Assembly (NCBI GenBank): GCA_947458745.1
Contig: CANGYQ010000005.1
Coordinates: forward strand, 62,001-126,000
Source of the DNA: Bryobacteraceae bacterium
GTDB taxonomy: Bacteria; Acidobacteriota; Terriglobia; Bryobacterales; Bryobacteraceae
DNA: 64,000 nucleotides
Direction: 5' to 3'
The first letter of the stretch is position 1; each line of letters opens with the position of its first letter. The position numbers and the translations under genes were made by a program. Positions 18,358 to 26,450 of this stretch are shown piece by piece. Below the pieces are notes generated by a model. That model ran no database searches and was not told the DNA's origin. It worked only from the letters and a program-made list of their open reading frames with translations.

Positions 18358-19355
18358 GGAGTCCCCTCCGGTTTAGGATTGGGCGTTCCATCGAGGGGCG
18401 GATCGACGGGTGCCTGGTTGCGGTTGGCGCCCGGGCGGGCCGGGGCTACGGTCTCGGTCGTGCGTTTGTCGCCGCGGATCATGATGATCTCGTTGGGCAC
18501 CTCGGGCACCAGGCGCGGCACAAATGGTGCGCGTACCTTTGCTTCGGCCCTCGGTGGCGGCGCGCGGCGGCGGGGCTTGGGTGCCACTGGCTCGGCCAGG
18601 TCGATGTTGGGGCCTTCCATGCGTTCCGCCGCCACCCGGTCCGCCGCTGTGCCGTAGAGCTTGTAGCCATCTGACCCCGGCGTCGGCTTCACTTCACTGT
18701 CGCGGGAGTTTCGCAGCACCAATTGGATATGGCCCTCGGTCTGCGCCAACGTCAGGATCTCGGCCTGTGTGGGCGTCACCAGCAGCGTCACCGACTGATA
18801 GTTGATCGCCTGGCCCTTGGCATCCGGCGCTAGCGCCTGGCCAGAACTGAGGACGGTGATGTTCTGCAGGACGGTGGCGGTCATGGTGGCCGTCGCTTTG
18901 GGCGGACGGCCGGTCACCAGGACATCGACATGCAGACCCGGTTGAACAAAGCCCACCACGCCCACCACATCGCTGACCTTCAACGACACGGCACGCATTC
19001 CGGTTGGAATAATCGGGGCCAGGCCCATGCCCGCGCCCTTGGCGGCGATGCGGCCTTCCACCAATGGCTCATCGATGAGGATGTTCGAGATGATCGGCCG
19101 GTCCACCACTTCTTCCAACTTCGAGAAGCCGCCCTTGGGAAAGGCCGACGCGGGGATCTTGATCAGCTTGACGTCCTCTGCCTTCAGCGTGGAACCTACT
19201 GCCAGCGGCTTGGTGGCCACCACCAGATCCTTGGTCTCCACCACGGCCGTGGAGCTACTGCCGCCCCCACCCTTCGAGAGTTGATAAAAGATGCCCGAGA
19301 CGACCAGCGCAAACAGCAGGCTGACCCCAAGCACCGTGATGAAGCGACGATCCAT
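18354..19355 (-). CDS. cpaB: Tad pilus assembly protein CpaB/RcpC
   Basis: 333 residues: an N-terminal membrane anchor (~6-25), then an SAF domain (~40-105; VATKPLAVGSTLKAEDVKLI) and the CpaB core (GFVQPGLHVDVLVTG, VTLLVTPTQAEILTLAQTEG). CpaB is a periplasmic factor that stabilises the secretin and may contact peptidoglycan through SAF. The C-terminal ~90 residues are Pro/Arg-rich. It begins 6 bases after the prepilin peptidase gene and its stop overlaps the cpaC start, so the genes are translationally coupled. Confidence 0.93.
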   Translation of the reverse strand: MDRRFITVLGVSLLFALVVSGIFYQLSKGGGGSSSTAVVETKDLVVATKPLAVGSTLKAEDVKLIKIPASAFPKGGFSKLEEVVDRPIISNILIDEPLVEGRIAAKGAGMGLAPIIPTGMRAVSLKVSDVVGVVGFVQPGLHVDVLVTGRPPKATATMTATVLQNITVLSSGQALAPDAKGQAINYQSVTLLVTPTQAEILTLAQTEGHIQLVLRNSRDSEVKPTPGSDGYKLYGTAADRVAAERMEGPNIDLAEPVAPKPRRRAPPPRAEAKVRAPFVPRLVPEVPNEIIMIRGDKRTTETVAPARPGANRNQAPVDPPLDGTPNPKPEGTP

Positions 19356-19361
19356 GTGCTG

Positions 19362-19793
19362 TTAACTTCCCTGACCAGCCAGCGCGATCCACGCCCCTAA
19401 CGCGATTGGCGGCGCGTAGGGAATCGAGCGTTTCGTTTTGTCCTTCACCACCGCGATCACCGCCAGCGCCACCAACGCGCCAATGATCGCCGTCCACCAA
19501 GCGGCCGTCCACAAAAGTGACGGACCCAGGATGGCGCCGAAACCTGCCATCAGCTTGATGTCGCCGCCACCCATCCCACCCAGCAGGTAGAAGATGAGGA
19601 AGACGGCAAACCCGCACGCCGCGCCCGCCAGGCCGGTGCCCAGCCCGGAAAGTCCGGCCCGGATGACGTGCAGTGTCAACCCGGCCGCCAGCGCCGTGAT
19701 CGGAATCCAGTTCGAGATGGTACGGTGGTGCAAGTCCTCGGCCATCGCCGCGGTTCCGGCCACTAAGGCAGCACCAAGTTCCCAGGTGAGCAT
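19362..19793 (-). CDS. cpaA: Type IV prepilin peptidase (A24 family), CpaA/TadV
   Basis: 143-residue multi-pass membrane aspartyl protease that processes Flp prepilins. Both catalytic aspartates are visible: one in AEDLHHRTISNW after the first helix and one in the GGGDIKLMAGFGA motif. It lacks the N-methyltransferase domain of PilD, as is usual for the short Tad version. The ATG at 19793 is chosen because AAGGAG lies 13 bases upstream; a GTG at 19817 (eight residues longer) is possible. It is the first gene of the pilus operon. No flp pilin or TadE/F pseudopilin gene precedes it. Confidence 0.88.
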   Translation of the reverse strand: MLTWELGAALVAGTAAMAEDLHHRTISNWIPITALAAGLTLHVIRAGLSGLGTGLAGAACGFAVFLIFYLLGGMGGGDIKLMAGFGAILGPSLLWTAAWWTAIIGALVALAVIAVVKDKTKRSIPYAPPIALGAWIALAGQGS

Positions 19794-19853
19794 CTCGATC
19801 TTGAGACTCCTTCTCACCTTTGTTCTTCGGCTAATTTGTTGGGTTCCGATAGC

Positions 19854-19878
19854 AAAAGACCCCGCACAGGGCGGGGTC
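19854..19878 (-). terminator. Rho-independent terminator after the ABC transporter operon
   Basis: A perfect 8-bp stem, GACCCCGC (19858-19865) with GCGGGGTC (19871-19878), closes a 5-base loop. On the minus strand the stem is followed by TTTT (19854-19857). It stands between the permease gene (end 19949) and cpaA, so it ends the transporter mRNA and implies that the pilus operon has its own promoter. Confidence 0.75.
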
Positions 19879-19948
19879 AGTGGATTGCACTACGCAGAAC
19901 ACCGCAGAGGTATCCGTAGTTCGGCTTAGTCCTTTCCTGCCGCATACA

Positions 19949-21694
19949 TTATTCGGAGGTCTGATTGCCCTCTTCCGCGCGGTCGTTGCTAACCCTTATT
20001 GCCATGACGCCATCCCGGTACAATCCGAGGTGTTGGATTGTTAGGGATGCTTCATCCTCAAACTCCACGATCTGTTCTGGTTCACGGCCCACCCGTAGAA
20101 GGATCAATCTCAGCCCCAGCGCGGCCGAGCCCAATAGCCCAAATAGCAGCATGAGACCTGTGCCACTCGACAGCGCCCGCTGCTCAAAGGCGGTAGCCTG
20201 ACCGATTCCCACGACACCCGCCATTATCGCCAATAGCCTCATATGGATGGGCGCCTGGGCCGGGCGAAAGGAACATGTGAATGGGATCCGGCGGAGATTT
20301 ATCAGGCTGGCATAGCCGGCGGCAATGCACCACAACCCCGTTGCGGCCACATGCAATAGCGCGTCGCGGAAGGGCCAGATGGCCAGAAAGACCAGAATCG
20401 TCAAAACCATCGGCGGTACCGTGGCCATCAGGAGAAGGCAACGCCTTGTGGCGGCCAAATAGATATGCCCCGGCTGGATCTGGGTGATGCGGAATACCCA
20501 GTTCGCCTTTAGTGCAACGGGCAAAGACGAAGCGCTGCGCAAACCGGCGATCCAGGCGATTGCGATGATGACACTAGCGGACGCGGTGCGGGCCTGTTGC
20601 AAGGGCGAAAGCAGTCCCCGTCCCCCTCCGGACTGAATGAGCAGCACCACGGTCGATAGCGCTGCCCCCACACTGAAAGCCAGCAGCAATCGATGCTGTC
20701 TGCTGTGCAGAATCGTTCGCCACGCAAACTGGAAAACGGCATTCTCGATGCCAAATCCCAAACGCGGAGTCCAGGCTTGCTTCGACCCACGGGAGGAAAG
20801 CTCGGGCTCCTCGACAATCTGCCGGAGCCTGCGCCGGTAGGTCAACAGGTTGATCCCCACTGCCAAGCCGCCTACCACTGCCAGCCACACGACAGCGCGA
20901 AAAGCCAAGGGCTCCATAGCCGGATGCGCAGAGCCATTCAAGTGTTGGAACAAGCCCAGAAACCAGTAGCTCGGCGCCCCTCGCAGAAGGTTTCGGTTCT
21001 CGTCCGCGGCAAGCGCGGTCGCCGTCACTGGAACGGGCGGAATAAAGTAGACCGCTAAGAATAAACAGAAGCAAGCGAGCTGCAACCACGCCGAAAGACG
21101 CAGATACGTCCGGCGCCGCACTAGTTGCGCCAGTATCGCTTGAGCGGAAACTACCGACAGAAAGACGAAGGCGCCTGCTCCCGCCATCGTGACCCAGAAT
21201 GCAACAAACGTCCGGTAAAGTTCCGGCATGAGGAGCAAGTGCAGAAAGTTGCGGCTAGGGGGTGCCAAACCAAGCGGCCAGACCAAGCCCGGCATGGCAT
21301 TCAGTGCCACAATGGCCGTGGCCTGGGCCGTACCCAACGCCGCAATCTTGGCGAAAAAGACGGCCGAAGCGTCCACCGGCAGAGTGCCCATGACCATCAG
21401 ATCCTTCAGATCAGGGAAAGTCGATTCCCAACTCAAGACGGTCAGCATTCCTGTCACTAGCATGGTGGTGGCAATGAGAGCATGTTCAATCCCCCATGCG
21501 GCCCGCAGCATCTCTTCGTGGGAGTTGCCACGGCCAAACCCCATTGCCCCGAGCGTAAAGCCCACGCCCAGCAGGACGGGTATGACGGCAATCTGACCCA
21601 GTAGCCGGGACGGATCACCAGTGGCGCTCAAGAGGTCGGGGTCGATGACGCGGAACAGGAAGATGCGATAGAGCCGCCCAAACTGGCTGCTCAT
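19949..21694 (-). CDS. ABC transporter permease, ABC-2 type
   Basis: 581-residue integral membrane protein with roughly a dozen or more hydrophobic segments and no nucleotide-binding motif. A charged loop near residues 290-310 (EEPELSSRGSKQ) separates two halves. It is coupled by ATGA (21691-21694) to the upstream ATPase gene, so it is the transmembrane part of that exporter. Substrate unknown; PadR-controlled ABC systems often export drugs or lipids, but nothing in the sequence says which. The operon ends in the hairpin at 19854-19878. Confidence 0.8.
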   Translation of the reverse strand: MSSQFGRLYRIFLFRVIDPDLLSATGDPSRLLGQIAVIPVLLGVGFTLGAMGFGRGNSHEEMLRAAWGIEHALIATTMLVTGMLTVLSWESTFPDLKDLMVMGTLPVDASAVFFAKIAALGTAQATAIVALNAMPGLVWPLGLAPPSRNFLHLLLMPELYRTFVAFWVTMAGAGAFVFLSVVSAQAILAQLVRRRTYLRLSAWLQLACFCLFLAVYFIPPVPVTATALAADENRNLLRGAPSYWFLGLFQHLNGSAHPAMEPLAFRAVVWLAVVGGLAVGINLLTYRRRLRQIVEEPELSSRGSKQAWTPRLGFGIENAVFQFAWRTILHSRQHRLLLAFSVGAALSTVVLLIQSGGGRGLLSPLQQARTASASVIIAIAWIAGLRSASSLPVALKANWVFRITQIQPGHIYLAATRRCLLLMATVPPMVLTILVFLAIWPFRDALLHVAATGLWCIAAGYASLINLRRIPFTCSFRPAQAPIHMRLLAIMAGVVGIGQATAFEQRALSSGTGLMLLFGLLGSAALGLRLILLRVGREPEQIVEFEDEASLTIQHLGLYRDGVMAIRVSNDRAEEGNQTSE

Positions 21695-22458
21695 GCCTGT
21701 ACCACCACTTCTGCAATCGCGTTAGCAGTCACTTCAACATCGATACCGGCCGCCAGCTGCGAGAAGATGATTTCCAGCGATGGCTCTGACATCAGCGCTC
21801 GCAATCCCGAAATCGTGTCGTTGGCCACCACTTTCCCGCGATGCAGGATAACGACTCTATCCGCGACTTTCTCGACAACGTCCAGTTCGTGGGAACTGAA
21901 CAGCACCGCTTTTCCTCTCCGGGCCAGTTGCTTGATGAGGCTCCGCAACACAAGGGAAATGCCAATATCGAGTCCAGAAAATGGTTCGTCCAACAGGATC
22001 ACGTCTGGGTTATGGAGCAGCGCTGCCGCCAGCAGAATCTTTTGCCGCATTCCCTTGGAATACGATGAGATCGCCGCGTGCCGGTCGTCGGCCAGGGCGA
22101 GCAAGCGCAAGAGTTCCTCAATGCGATCGAGCGTTCCGCGCTCGGGAAGCTCACGCAACTGCGCCACCATCTCCAGGTATTCAAGTCCGGTCAGGTGGGC
22201 GTATAGGTGCGGCTCTTCCGGTACAAACCCCAAGCGACGCCGAAACGCTGGCAAGTTTTTGTAGATGCTCAAGCCCTCAAGCATCACCTCACCCGACGTT
22301 GGTTCCAGAAGGCCCGTGATCAGCTTCATGGTGGTGGACTTGCCTGAGCCGTTTTGACCGAGACAACCCGTCACCACTCCTGCTTCGATGCAAAATGTGA
22401 TGCCGTCCACAGCCGCGATTCCGGAGAATCGCTTGGTCAAGTTGTTCACAGACAACAT
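21691..22458 (-). CDS. ABC transporter ATP-binding protein
   Basis: 255 residues. Walker A GQNGSGKSTTMKLITG, the Q-loop region FVPEEPHLY, a signature segment SSYSKGMRQKILLAAALL, and Walker B VILLDEPFSGLD are all present, as in export ATPases of the CcmA/drug-exporter kind. The start is placed at ATG 22458; a TTG at 22494 would add 12 residues and run through the operator. No ribosome binding site precedes the ATG, and the predicted transcription start (about 22463) lies only about 5 bases away, so the mRNA may be nearly leaderless. Divergent from padR. Confidence 0.9.
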   Translation of the reverse strand: MLSVNNLTKRFSGIAAVDGITFCIEAGVVTGCLGQNGSGKSTTMKLITGLLEPTSGEVMLEGLSIYKNLPAFRRRLGFVPEEPHLYAHLTGLEYLEMVAQLRELPERGTLDRIEELLRLLALADDRHAAISSYSKGMRQKILLAAALLHNPDVILLDEPFSGLDIGISLVLRSLIKQLARRGKAVLFSSHELDVVEKVADRVVILHRGKVVANDTISGLRALMSEPSLEIIFSQLAAGIDVEVTANAIAEVVVQA

Positions 22459-22471
22459 TGCTATGTAGAAT
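22442..22471 (+). promoter_or_regulatory. Candidate promoter of padR
   Basis: TTGTTC (22442-22447), an 18-base spacer and TAGAAT (22466-22471) point toward padR. The -10 lies inside the operator, which suggests autorepression. The -35 match is modest. Confidence 0.4.
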
Positions 22472-22485
22472 ACTACATAGCAATG
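22456..22485. promoter_or_regulatory. PadR-type operator, perfect 13-bp inverted repeat
   Basis: CATTGCTATGTAG (22456-22468), a 4-base spacer AATA, then the exact reverse complement (22473-22485). Inside it sits ATGT-N8-ACAT (22463-22478), the consensus reported for PadR-family operators. It abuts the ATPase start codon and lies upstream of padR, so one bound dimer could shut both divergent units. Confidence 0.85.
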
Positions 22486-22498
22486 GAAAAGCAAGCAA
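22470..22498 (-). promoter_or_regulatory. Candidate promoter of the ABC transporter operon
   Basis: On the minus strand TTGCTT (22498-22493) and TAGTAT (22475-22470) stand 17 bases apart. The -10 element falls inside the PadR-type operator, as expected for a repressed promoter. The match to the -35 consensus is only 3 of 6. Confidence 0.4.
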
Positions 22499-22517
22499 TG
22501 TGCTACACAGTTAGGTC

Positions 22518-22832
22518 ATGGGTATAGTGCCCAAGCTCTCGCACACCGCCGCGATGATCTTGCAGTCTCTCGATGCGGGGCACCGATATGGGCTGTCAAT
22601 CATGGAATTGGCCGGTTTACCAAGCGGCACGGTCTATCCGGCCCTGCGCCGACTCGAGCAGGACCATCTGGTTTCCTCACACTGGGAGAGCCAGGATGAG
22701 GCGGCCCAAGAGGGCCGTCCCCCGCGGAAGTACTACCAAATTACGCCGGCCGGAGAGGCCGCTTTGGCTGCGTCGCGAGTTCGATACCCGCATTTGGGCG
22801 GTCTGTTCGTCAGCAAGCAGGTCGTTTCATGA
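22518..22832 (+). CDS. PadR-family transcriptional regulator
   Basis: 104-residue winged-helix protein: SHTAAMILQSLDAGHRYGLS, then LPSGTVYPALRRLEQDHLVS (recognition helix) and the wing RPPRKYYQITPAGEAALAA, all hallmarks of PadR. It is short and has no large dimerisation domain, so it is a PadR subfamily 2-like member. The perfect ATGT-N8-ACAT palindrome immediately upstream supports autoregulation and control of the divergent ABC transporter. The stop overlaps the next gene's start (ATGA at 22829-22832). The effector is unknown. Confidence 0.92.
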   Translation: MGIVPKLSHTAAMILQSLDAGHRYGLSIMELAGLPSGTVYPALRRLEQDHLVSSHWESQDEAAQEGRPPRKYYQITPAGEAALAASRVRYPHLGGLFVSKQVVS

Positions 22833-23689
22833 GTGGCGCGTATCGGCCGAGACTTGCCCGATTGGCCGGGCAATGCATCCTGCGAGCGGTCGCCCAATTT
22901 GTACCGAGCCGTTTGCGGCAGGAGTGGCTGGCAGAATGGAGGGGAGAGCTGAGTGCCTTGGTATCTTACCGAAGCGTTACGCTTCGGGCGGTACTCCAGT
23001 TCGTCGCCGGGTGCCTACCTGACGCATTCGAATTGAGGCGTTTGGGGGCGGAGCCGACTTCCAGGCGATTGGGAACCCTGTTCGACTCGCCGCGTCAGTG
23101 CCTGGCCATTCTGGGATGCGGGGGATTGGTGTCTGGCGGGGCCTGGTTGGTCTTGGGCGTGAGCCCTCCGGGCTGCTCAACCGGCGTCTCGCTGACACAC
23201 TTGGCCATGGCCAGTGTGAGCATTGTAGCCTCACTGATCGTAGCCGCCACCGGTAACTTTGACCGGCGTGGCAACCGTGCGATTTCGCTGGGCTTCTTTC
23301 TCTCAAAGACAATACTGGCGGTTGGGATGGCTGGTCTTGTCATGGCTTCCCTTTCGGCGATGCTGACCTCGGGAACACTTCAACTTCACGGCTATCTTTT
23401 GGCCTACTACTTCGCTTGCCGATGGTCCATCGTTGACGATCGACTACGTTGCCCCGTCTGCGGCTGGAGAACACAATATCCGGTTCGGATGGGAACATGG
23501 CCCGCTTTGCTACTCGATTGGGTGGGCACTGAGTCCATGTGTCCCCACGGGCACGGGCTCATGTACGCCAGTACGGGGTTGTCCAGTTTTCCCCCGAACT
23601 GGTGGAGTCCGCTGGATCCCTCCTGGCGAAGGATGTTCAAGCCCTCGCCAGATGGTAAGTCCAGCCCATTCCCGCCTAGCCGCGCTTGA
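22829..23689 (+). CDS. Membrane protein of unknown function translationally coupled to padR
   Basis: 286 residues. The N-terminal ~90 residues are soluble and basic, with VPSRLRQEWLAEWRGELSAL; then come about four hydrophobic helices (~94-195). The C-terminal part carries CPVCGW and, about 35 residues later, CPHGH, which look like zinc-ligand pairs. I do not recognise a named family. The ATGA overlap with padR implies joint translation, so it may help sense the signal or stabilise the divergent transporter. Its 3' end overlaps the oppositely oriented oxidoreductase gene by 14 bases. Confidence 0.65.
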   Translation: MSGAYRPRLARLAGQCILRAVAQFVPSRLRQEWLAEWRGELSALVSYRSVTLRAVLQFVAGCLPDAFELRRLGAEPTSRRLGTLFDSPRQCLAILGCGGLVSGGAWLVLGVSPPGCSTGVSLTHLAMASVSIVASLIVAATGNFDRRGNRAISLGFFLSKTILAVGMAGLVMASLSAMLTSGTLQLHGYLLAYYFACRWSIVDDRLRCPVCGWRTQYPVRMGTWPALLLDWVGTESMCPHGHGLMYASTGLSSFPPNWWSPLDPSWRRMFKPSPDGKSSPFPPSRA

Positions 23690-24974
23690 TGGTCTCTTTG
23701 GCGAAGTCCCACTCCACCATCCGCTTTTCGCGGGCGGACTGGTTCACCATATGGGCGCAGGCCGCGGCGCGATGACCGACGGTGGCGTCTTCCCAGTGGG
23801 CTTTGCGGGTCCGGATGGCGTTCAGCCAGTGGCCGAAGTGGGTATAGGTTGATTCCAGGCCACCTTGCCGGTACACTTCCCCACCGGGACGAAGCTTCGG
23901 CGCGCGCATCCCCGGCATCTCCGCCGCCCGAACCTTGGCGTCGCGATAGTAGGCGTCTTCCAACTTGGAGGGCCAGCTTTCGACAATCCAGCGATTGTCT
24001 TCTTCCGGCGCTTCCGGCGTAAACGTCAGGGAAGCGCCAACCGAAATCGTTCCCTCGGTGCCCAGAAACTGGAAGCTGGCGTCTTGGCTGGACTGATTGT
24101 TGAACGTCGAGCTTAAGTTCACCGTGAAGCCTTCCGGGTACTCCAGGATGGCGTTGATTGTGTCGGGCACATCACGCGATTCCTTCCACCGGTAGAGTTC
24201 GCCTAAGGCCACCACCCGTGACGGCATGCGGGCACCCATCAGGTAATGGATCGTGGTGCACAGATGGACGAACAGATCGGTGGCGATGCCGCCCGAATAA
24301 TCGTTGTAGCAGCGCCAGCGGAAAAAGCGTTCGAGCGAAAAGGCGTGCTTGGCGGCCGGCCCCTGGAACATCTCCCAATCGCACGTCGAGGGCGAGGCAT
24401 CGGGCGGGATCGGGTAGATCCAAGCGCCGCCCGCTGTGTTGCGGTTGTAGGCGGCGCGAATCATGGTGACCTTGCCCAACCGCCCTTGGGCGATCATCTG
24501 CTTGGCCTTGTTCTGCACTTCGCTCGAGACGCCCTGGCTGCCCACTTGCACGATCTTGCCGGAAGACTTCACCGCCTCGATGATTTCCAGGCCTTCCTCC
24601 ACCCGGTAGGTGAGGGGCTTTTCGGTGTAGACATCCTTGCCGGCCTTCAGCGCTTCGACAATGTGCGTCTTGTGCCAGTGATCCGGCGAGGCGACGACCA
24701 CGGCATCGATCGATTTGTCGTCCAGGATCGCGCGCCAATTCGTGGCCGCCGTGGCCTTGGTGCGCTCCATCGCGCGCTCCACGCGGCCTTTGTAGGCATC
24801 GCACACCTTGGTGATGACGGCGCTGGGATGCTGCATCAGCGCGTTCATCAATTCATGGGAGCGGGCGCCGCAACCGATGACGCCCACCTGGACACGGTCA
24901 TTAGCGGCAAAAGCGGCCGGAGCAGCGGGAGCAACAGCAGCACTTTTCAGCAGCGCGCGGCGAGAAAGTTCCAT
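23676..24974 (-). CDS. Gfo/Idh/MocA family oxidoreductase with Tat signal
   Basis: 432 residues. A twin-arginine leader (SRRALLKSAAVAPAAPAA) predicts export folded with cofactor. A Rossmann domain starts VGVIGCGARSHEL, with EKPLTYRVEEG carrying the EKP motif; the C-terminal alpha/beta domain follows (GGIATDLFVHLCTTIHYLMG). Family members oxidise or isomerise sugars and cyclitols using NAD(P). Tat-exported versions are frequent in Planctomycetes and Acidobacteria. The substrate cannot be inferred. It stands alone on this strand, 85 bases after the amidase gene. Confidence 0.88.
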   Translation of the reverse strand: MELSRRALLKSAAVAPAAPAAFAANDRVQVGVIGCGARSHELMNALMQHPSAVITKVCDAYKGRVERAMERTKATAATNWRAILDDKSIDAVVVASPDHWHKTHIVEALKAGKDVYTEKPLTYRVEEGLEIIEAVKSSGKIVQVGSQGVSSEVQNKAKQMIAQGRLGKVTMIRAAYNRNTAGGAWIYPIPPDASPSTCDWEMFQGPAAKHAFSLERFFRWRCYNDYSGGIATDLFVHLCTTIHYLMGARMPSRVVALGELYRWKESRDVPDTINAILEYPEGFTVNLSSTFNNQSSQDASFQFLGTEGTISVGASLTFTPEAPEEDNRWIVESWPSKLEDAYYRDAKVRAAEMPGMRAPKLRPGGEVYRQGGLESTYTHFGHWLNAIRTRKAHWEDATVGHRAAACAHMVNQSAREKRMVEWDFAKETIKRG

Positions 24975-25059
24975 GAGGCGATTATAAGCGACGGGTCAGG
25001 CGGGAGGGCACAGATCCCTCTAAGTCCTCCGGTGCTTCGCCGAAATCCGGGCCGCGCCG

Positions 25060-26385
25060 CTACTCCCAAACCGGCGTCAGCGGACCGATGCCTTGCTCCA
25101 TCTGCGCGCCCACTTGCAGCAGTGTTTCTTCTTCGTGATGACGCCCCAGCAGTTGCAAGCCGATGGGCAGCTTCTCCGCGGTCAATCCCCCTGGCAGGGA
25201 CAGTGCCGGGATGCCCAGCAGGTTGATGGGACGGGCGACGCGCGTGGTGGCCAGGCGCAGGTCGTAGTCCACTCCATTCAACTGCAGCAGGTTGTCGCCA
25301 ATCTTGGGCGCGGGCGTGGGCGAAGCGGGTGTCAGCAGCACGTCGCACTGCTCAAAGACTTTCATGAACCGCCGCGAGGCGGCCACCCGGTGGCGTTGCG
25401 CGCGCAGGTAGAGCAATGGATCCTGCGCCCGGCCCTGTTCAAAGCGAGCCAGTACGTCGGCCCCAAACTCACTCCGCCGGTCCCATAGGTCCCCCATCTG
25501 GTCCGCCGCTTCGGCAAAGATGATCGTCAGCGCCAGGTCCACCAAATCCTCAGCGGCATCAATGGTGATCGGGACGATCTCGCAGCCGCTAAACTGCGCC
25601 GCCCGCTGCACGGCCGCCGTCACTTCCGGCAGGGAATGGTCGAAGAAGAAGTTCTGCGGAATGCCCAGGCGCAAGCCATGGGGTAGACCCAGTGAGCAAC
25701 CGCGCCCGGTCAGCGCTTCATAGGAGGCCGCCACATCGCCCACCGTGCGCGCCAGCGGACCCATATGATCGAGCGATTCCGAAAGCGCCCGGCAGCCCGC
25801 CGTCGAGATTTTGCCGAACGTCGGCTTCAAGCCGGAGACACCGCAGAACGAGGCCGGGATGCGGATGGAGCCGCCCGTGTCGGTTCCGGTCGCCATAAAG
25901 CACATGCCCATCGCGGTTGCCACGCCCGAACCGCCCGAGGAGCCGCCCGGAATGCGTTCGGTATCCCAGGGGTTGCGCACCGGGCCAAAGTGCGGATTGG
26001 AGGACGTGATGCCGTAAGCAAATTCATGCAGCCCCAATTTGCCCAGCGACACCGCCCCGGCCTGCTTCAAAATCGACACCACGTCGGCGTCAGCTTCCGG
26101 AATGTGATCGGTGAAGATCTTACTGCCGTAAGTGGTCCGGACGCCGGCGGTATCGAACAGATCCTTGTGCGCGATCGGAATGCCATGCAGTGGACCGCGG
26201 TCGGTTCCGGCTGCCAGTTCCGCATCGGCCGCGCGTGCGGCGTCCAGCGCAGCTTGGGCGGTCACCGTCAGGAAAGCGTTCACGCGTGCGTTGTGCCGGT
26301 CGATCTGGCGGAGGCATTCGGTGGTCAATTCTACTGAGGAGACCTGTTTGGCGCGCAATGCCGCGCCGGCTTCTCGGATGTTCAT
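25060..26385 (-). CDS. Amidase of the amidase-signature family
   Basis: 441 residues with the full Ser-cisSer-Lys machinery: K74 in GIPIAHKDLFDTAG, cis-Ser S149 in RIPGGSSGGSG, and nucleophile S173 in DTGGSIRIPASFCG. The 75- and 24-residue spacings match GatA. It hydrolyses an amide, but with no gatB or gatC neighbour it is more likely a catabolic amidase than the tRNA amidotransferase subunit. The ATG at 26385 is chosen; an in-frame extension to 26604 would overlap the next gene and has no amidase character. It follows the hydrolase gene by 65 bases. Confidence 0.9.
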   Translation of the reverse strand: MNIREAGAALRAKQVSSVELTTECLRQIDRHNARVNAFLTVTAQAALDAARAADAELAAGTDRGPLHGIPIAHKDLFDTAGVRTTYGSKIFTDHIPEADADVVSILKQAGAVSLGKLGLHEFAYGITSSNPHFGPVRNPWDTERIPGGSSGGSGVATAMGMCFMATGTDTGGSIRIPASFCGVSGLKPTFGKISTAGCRALSESLDHMGPLARTVGDVAASYEALTGRGCSLGLPHGLRLGIPQNFFFDHSLPEVTAAVQRAAQFSGCEIVPITIDAAEDLVDLALTIIFAEAADQMGDLWDRRSEFGADVLARFEQGRAQDPLLYLRAQRHRVAASRRFMKVFEQCDVLLTPASPTPAPKIGDNLLQLNGVDYDLRLATTRVARPINLLGIPALSLPGGLTAEKLPIGLQLLGRHHEEETLLQVGAQMEQGIGPLTPVWE

Positions 26386-26450
26386 GGGTTTAGAAAGACC
26401 CAGTGTATGCCGAAAACTGGTCGCCGCCGCGCCCAGGATGGATGGCGTCG

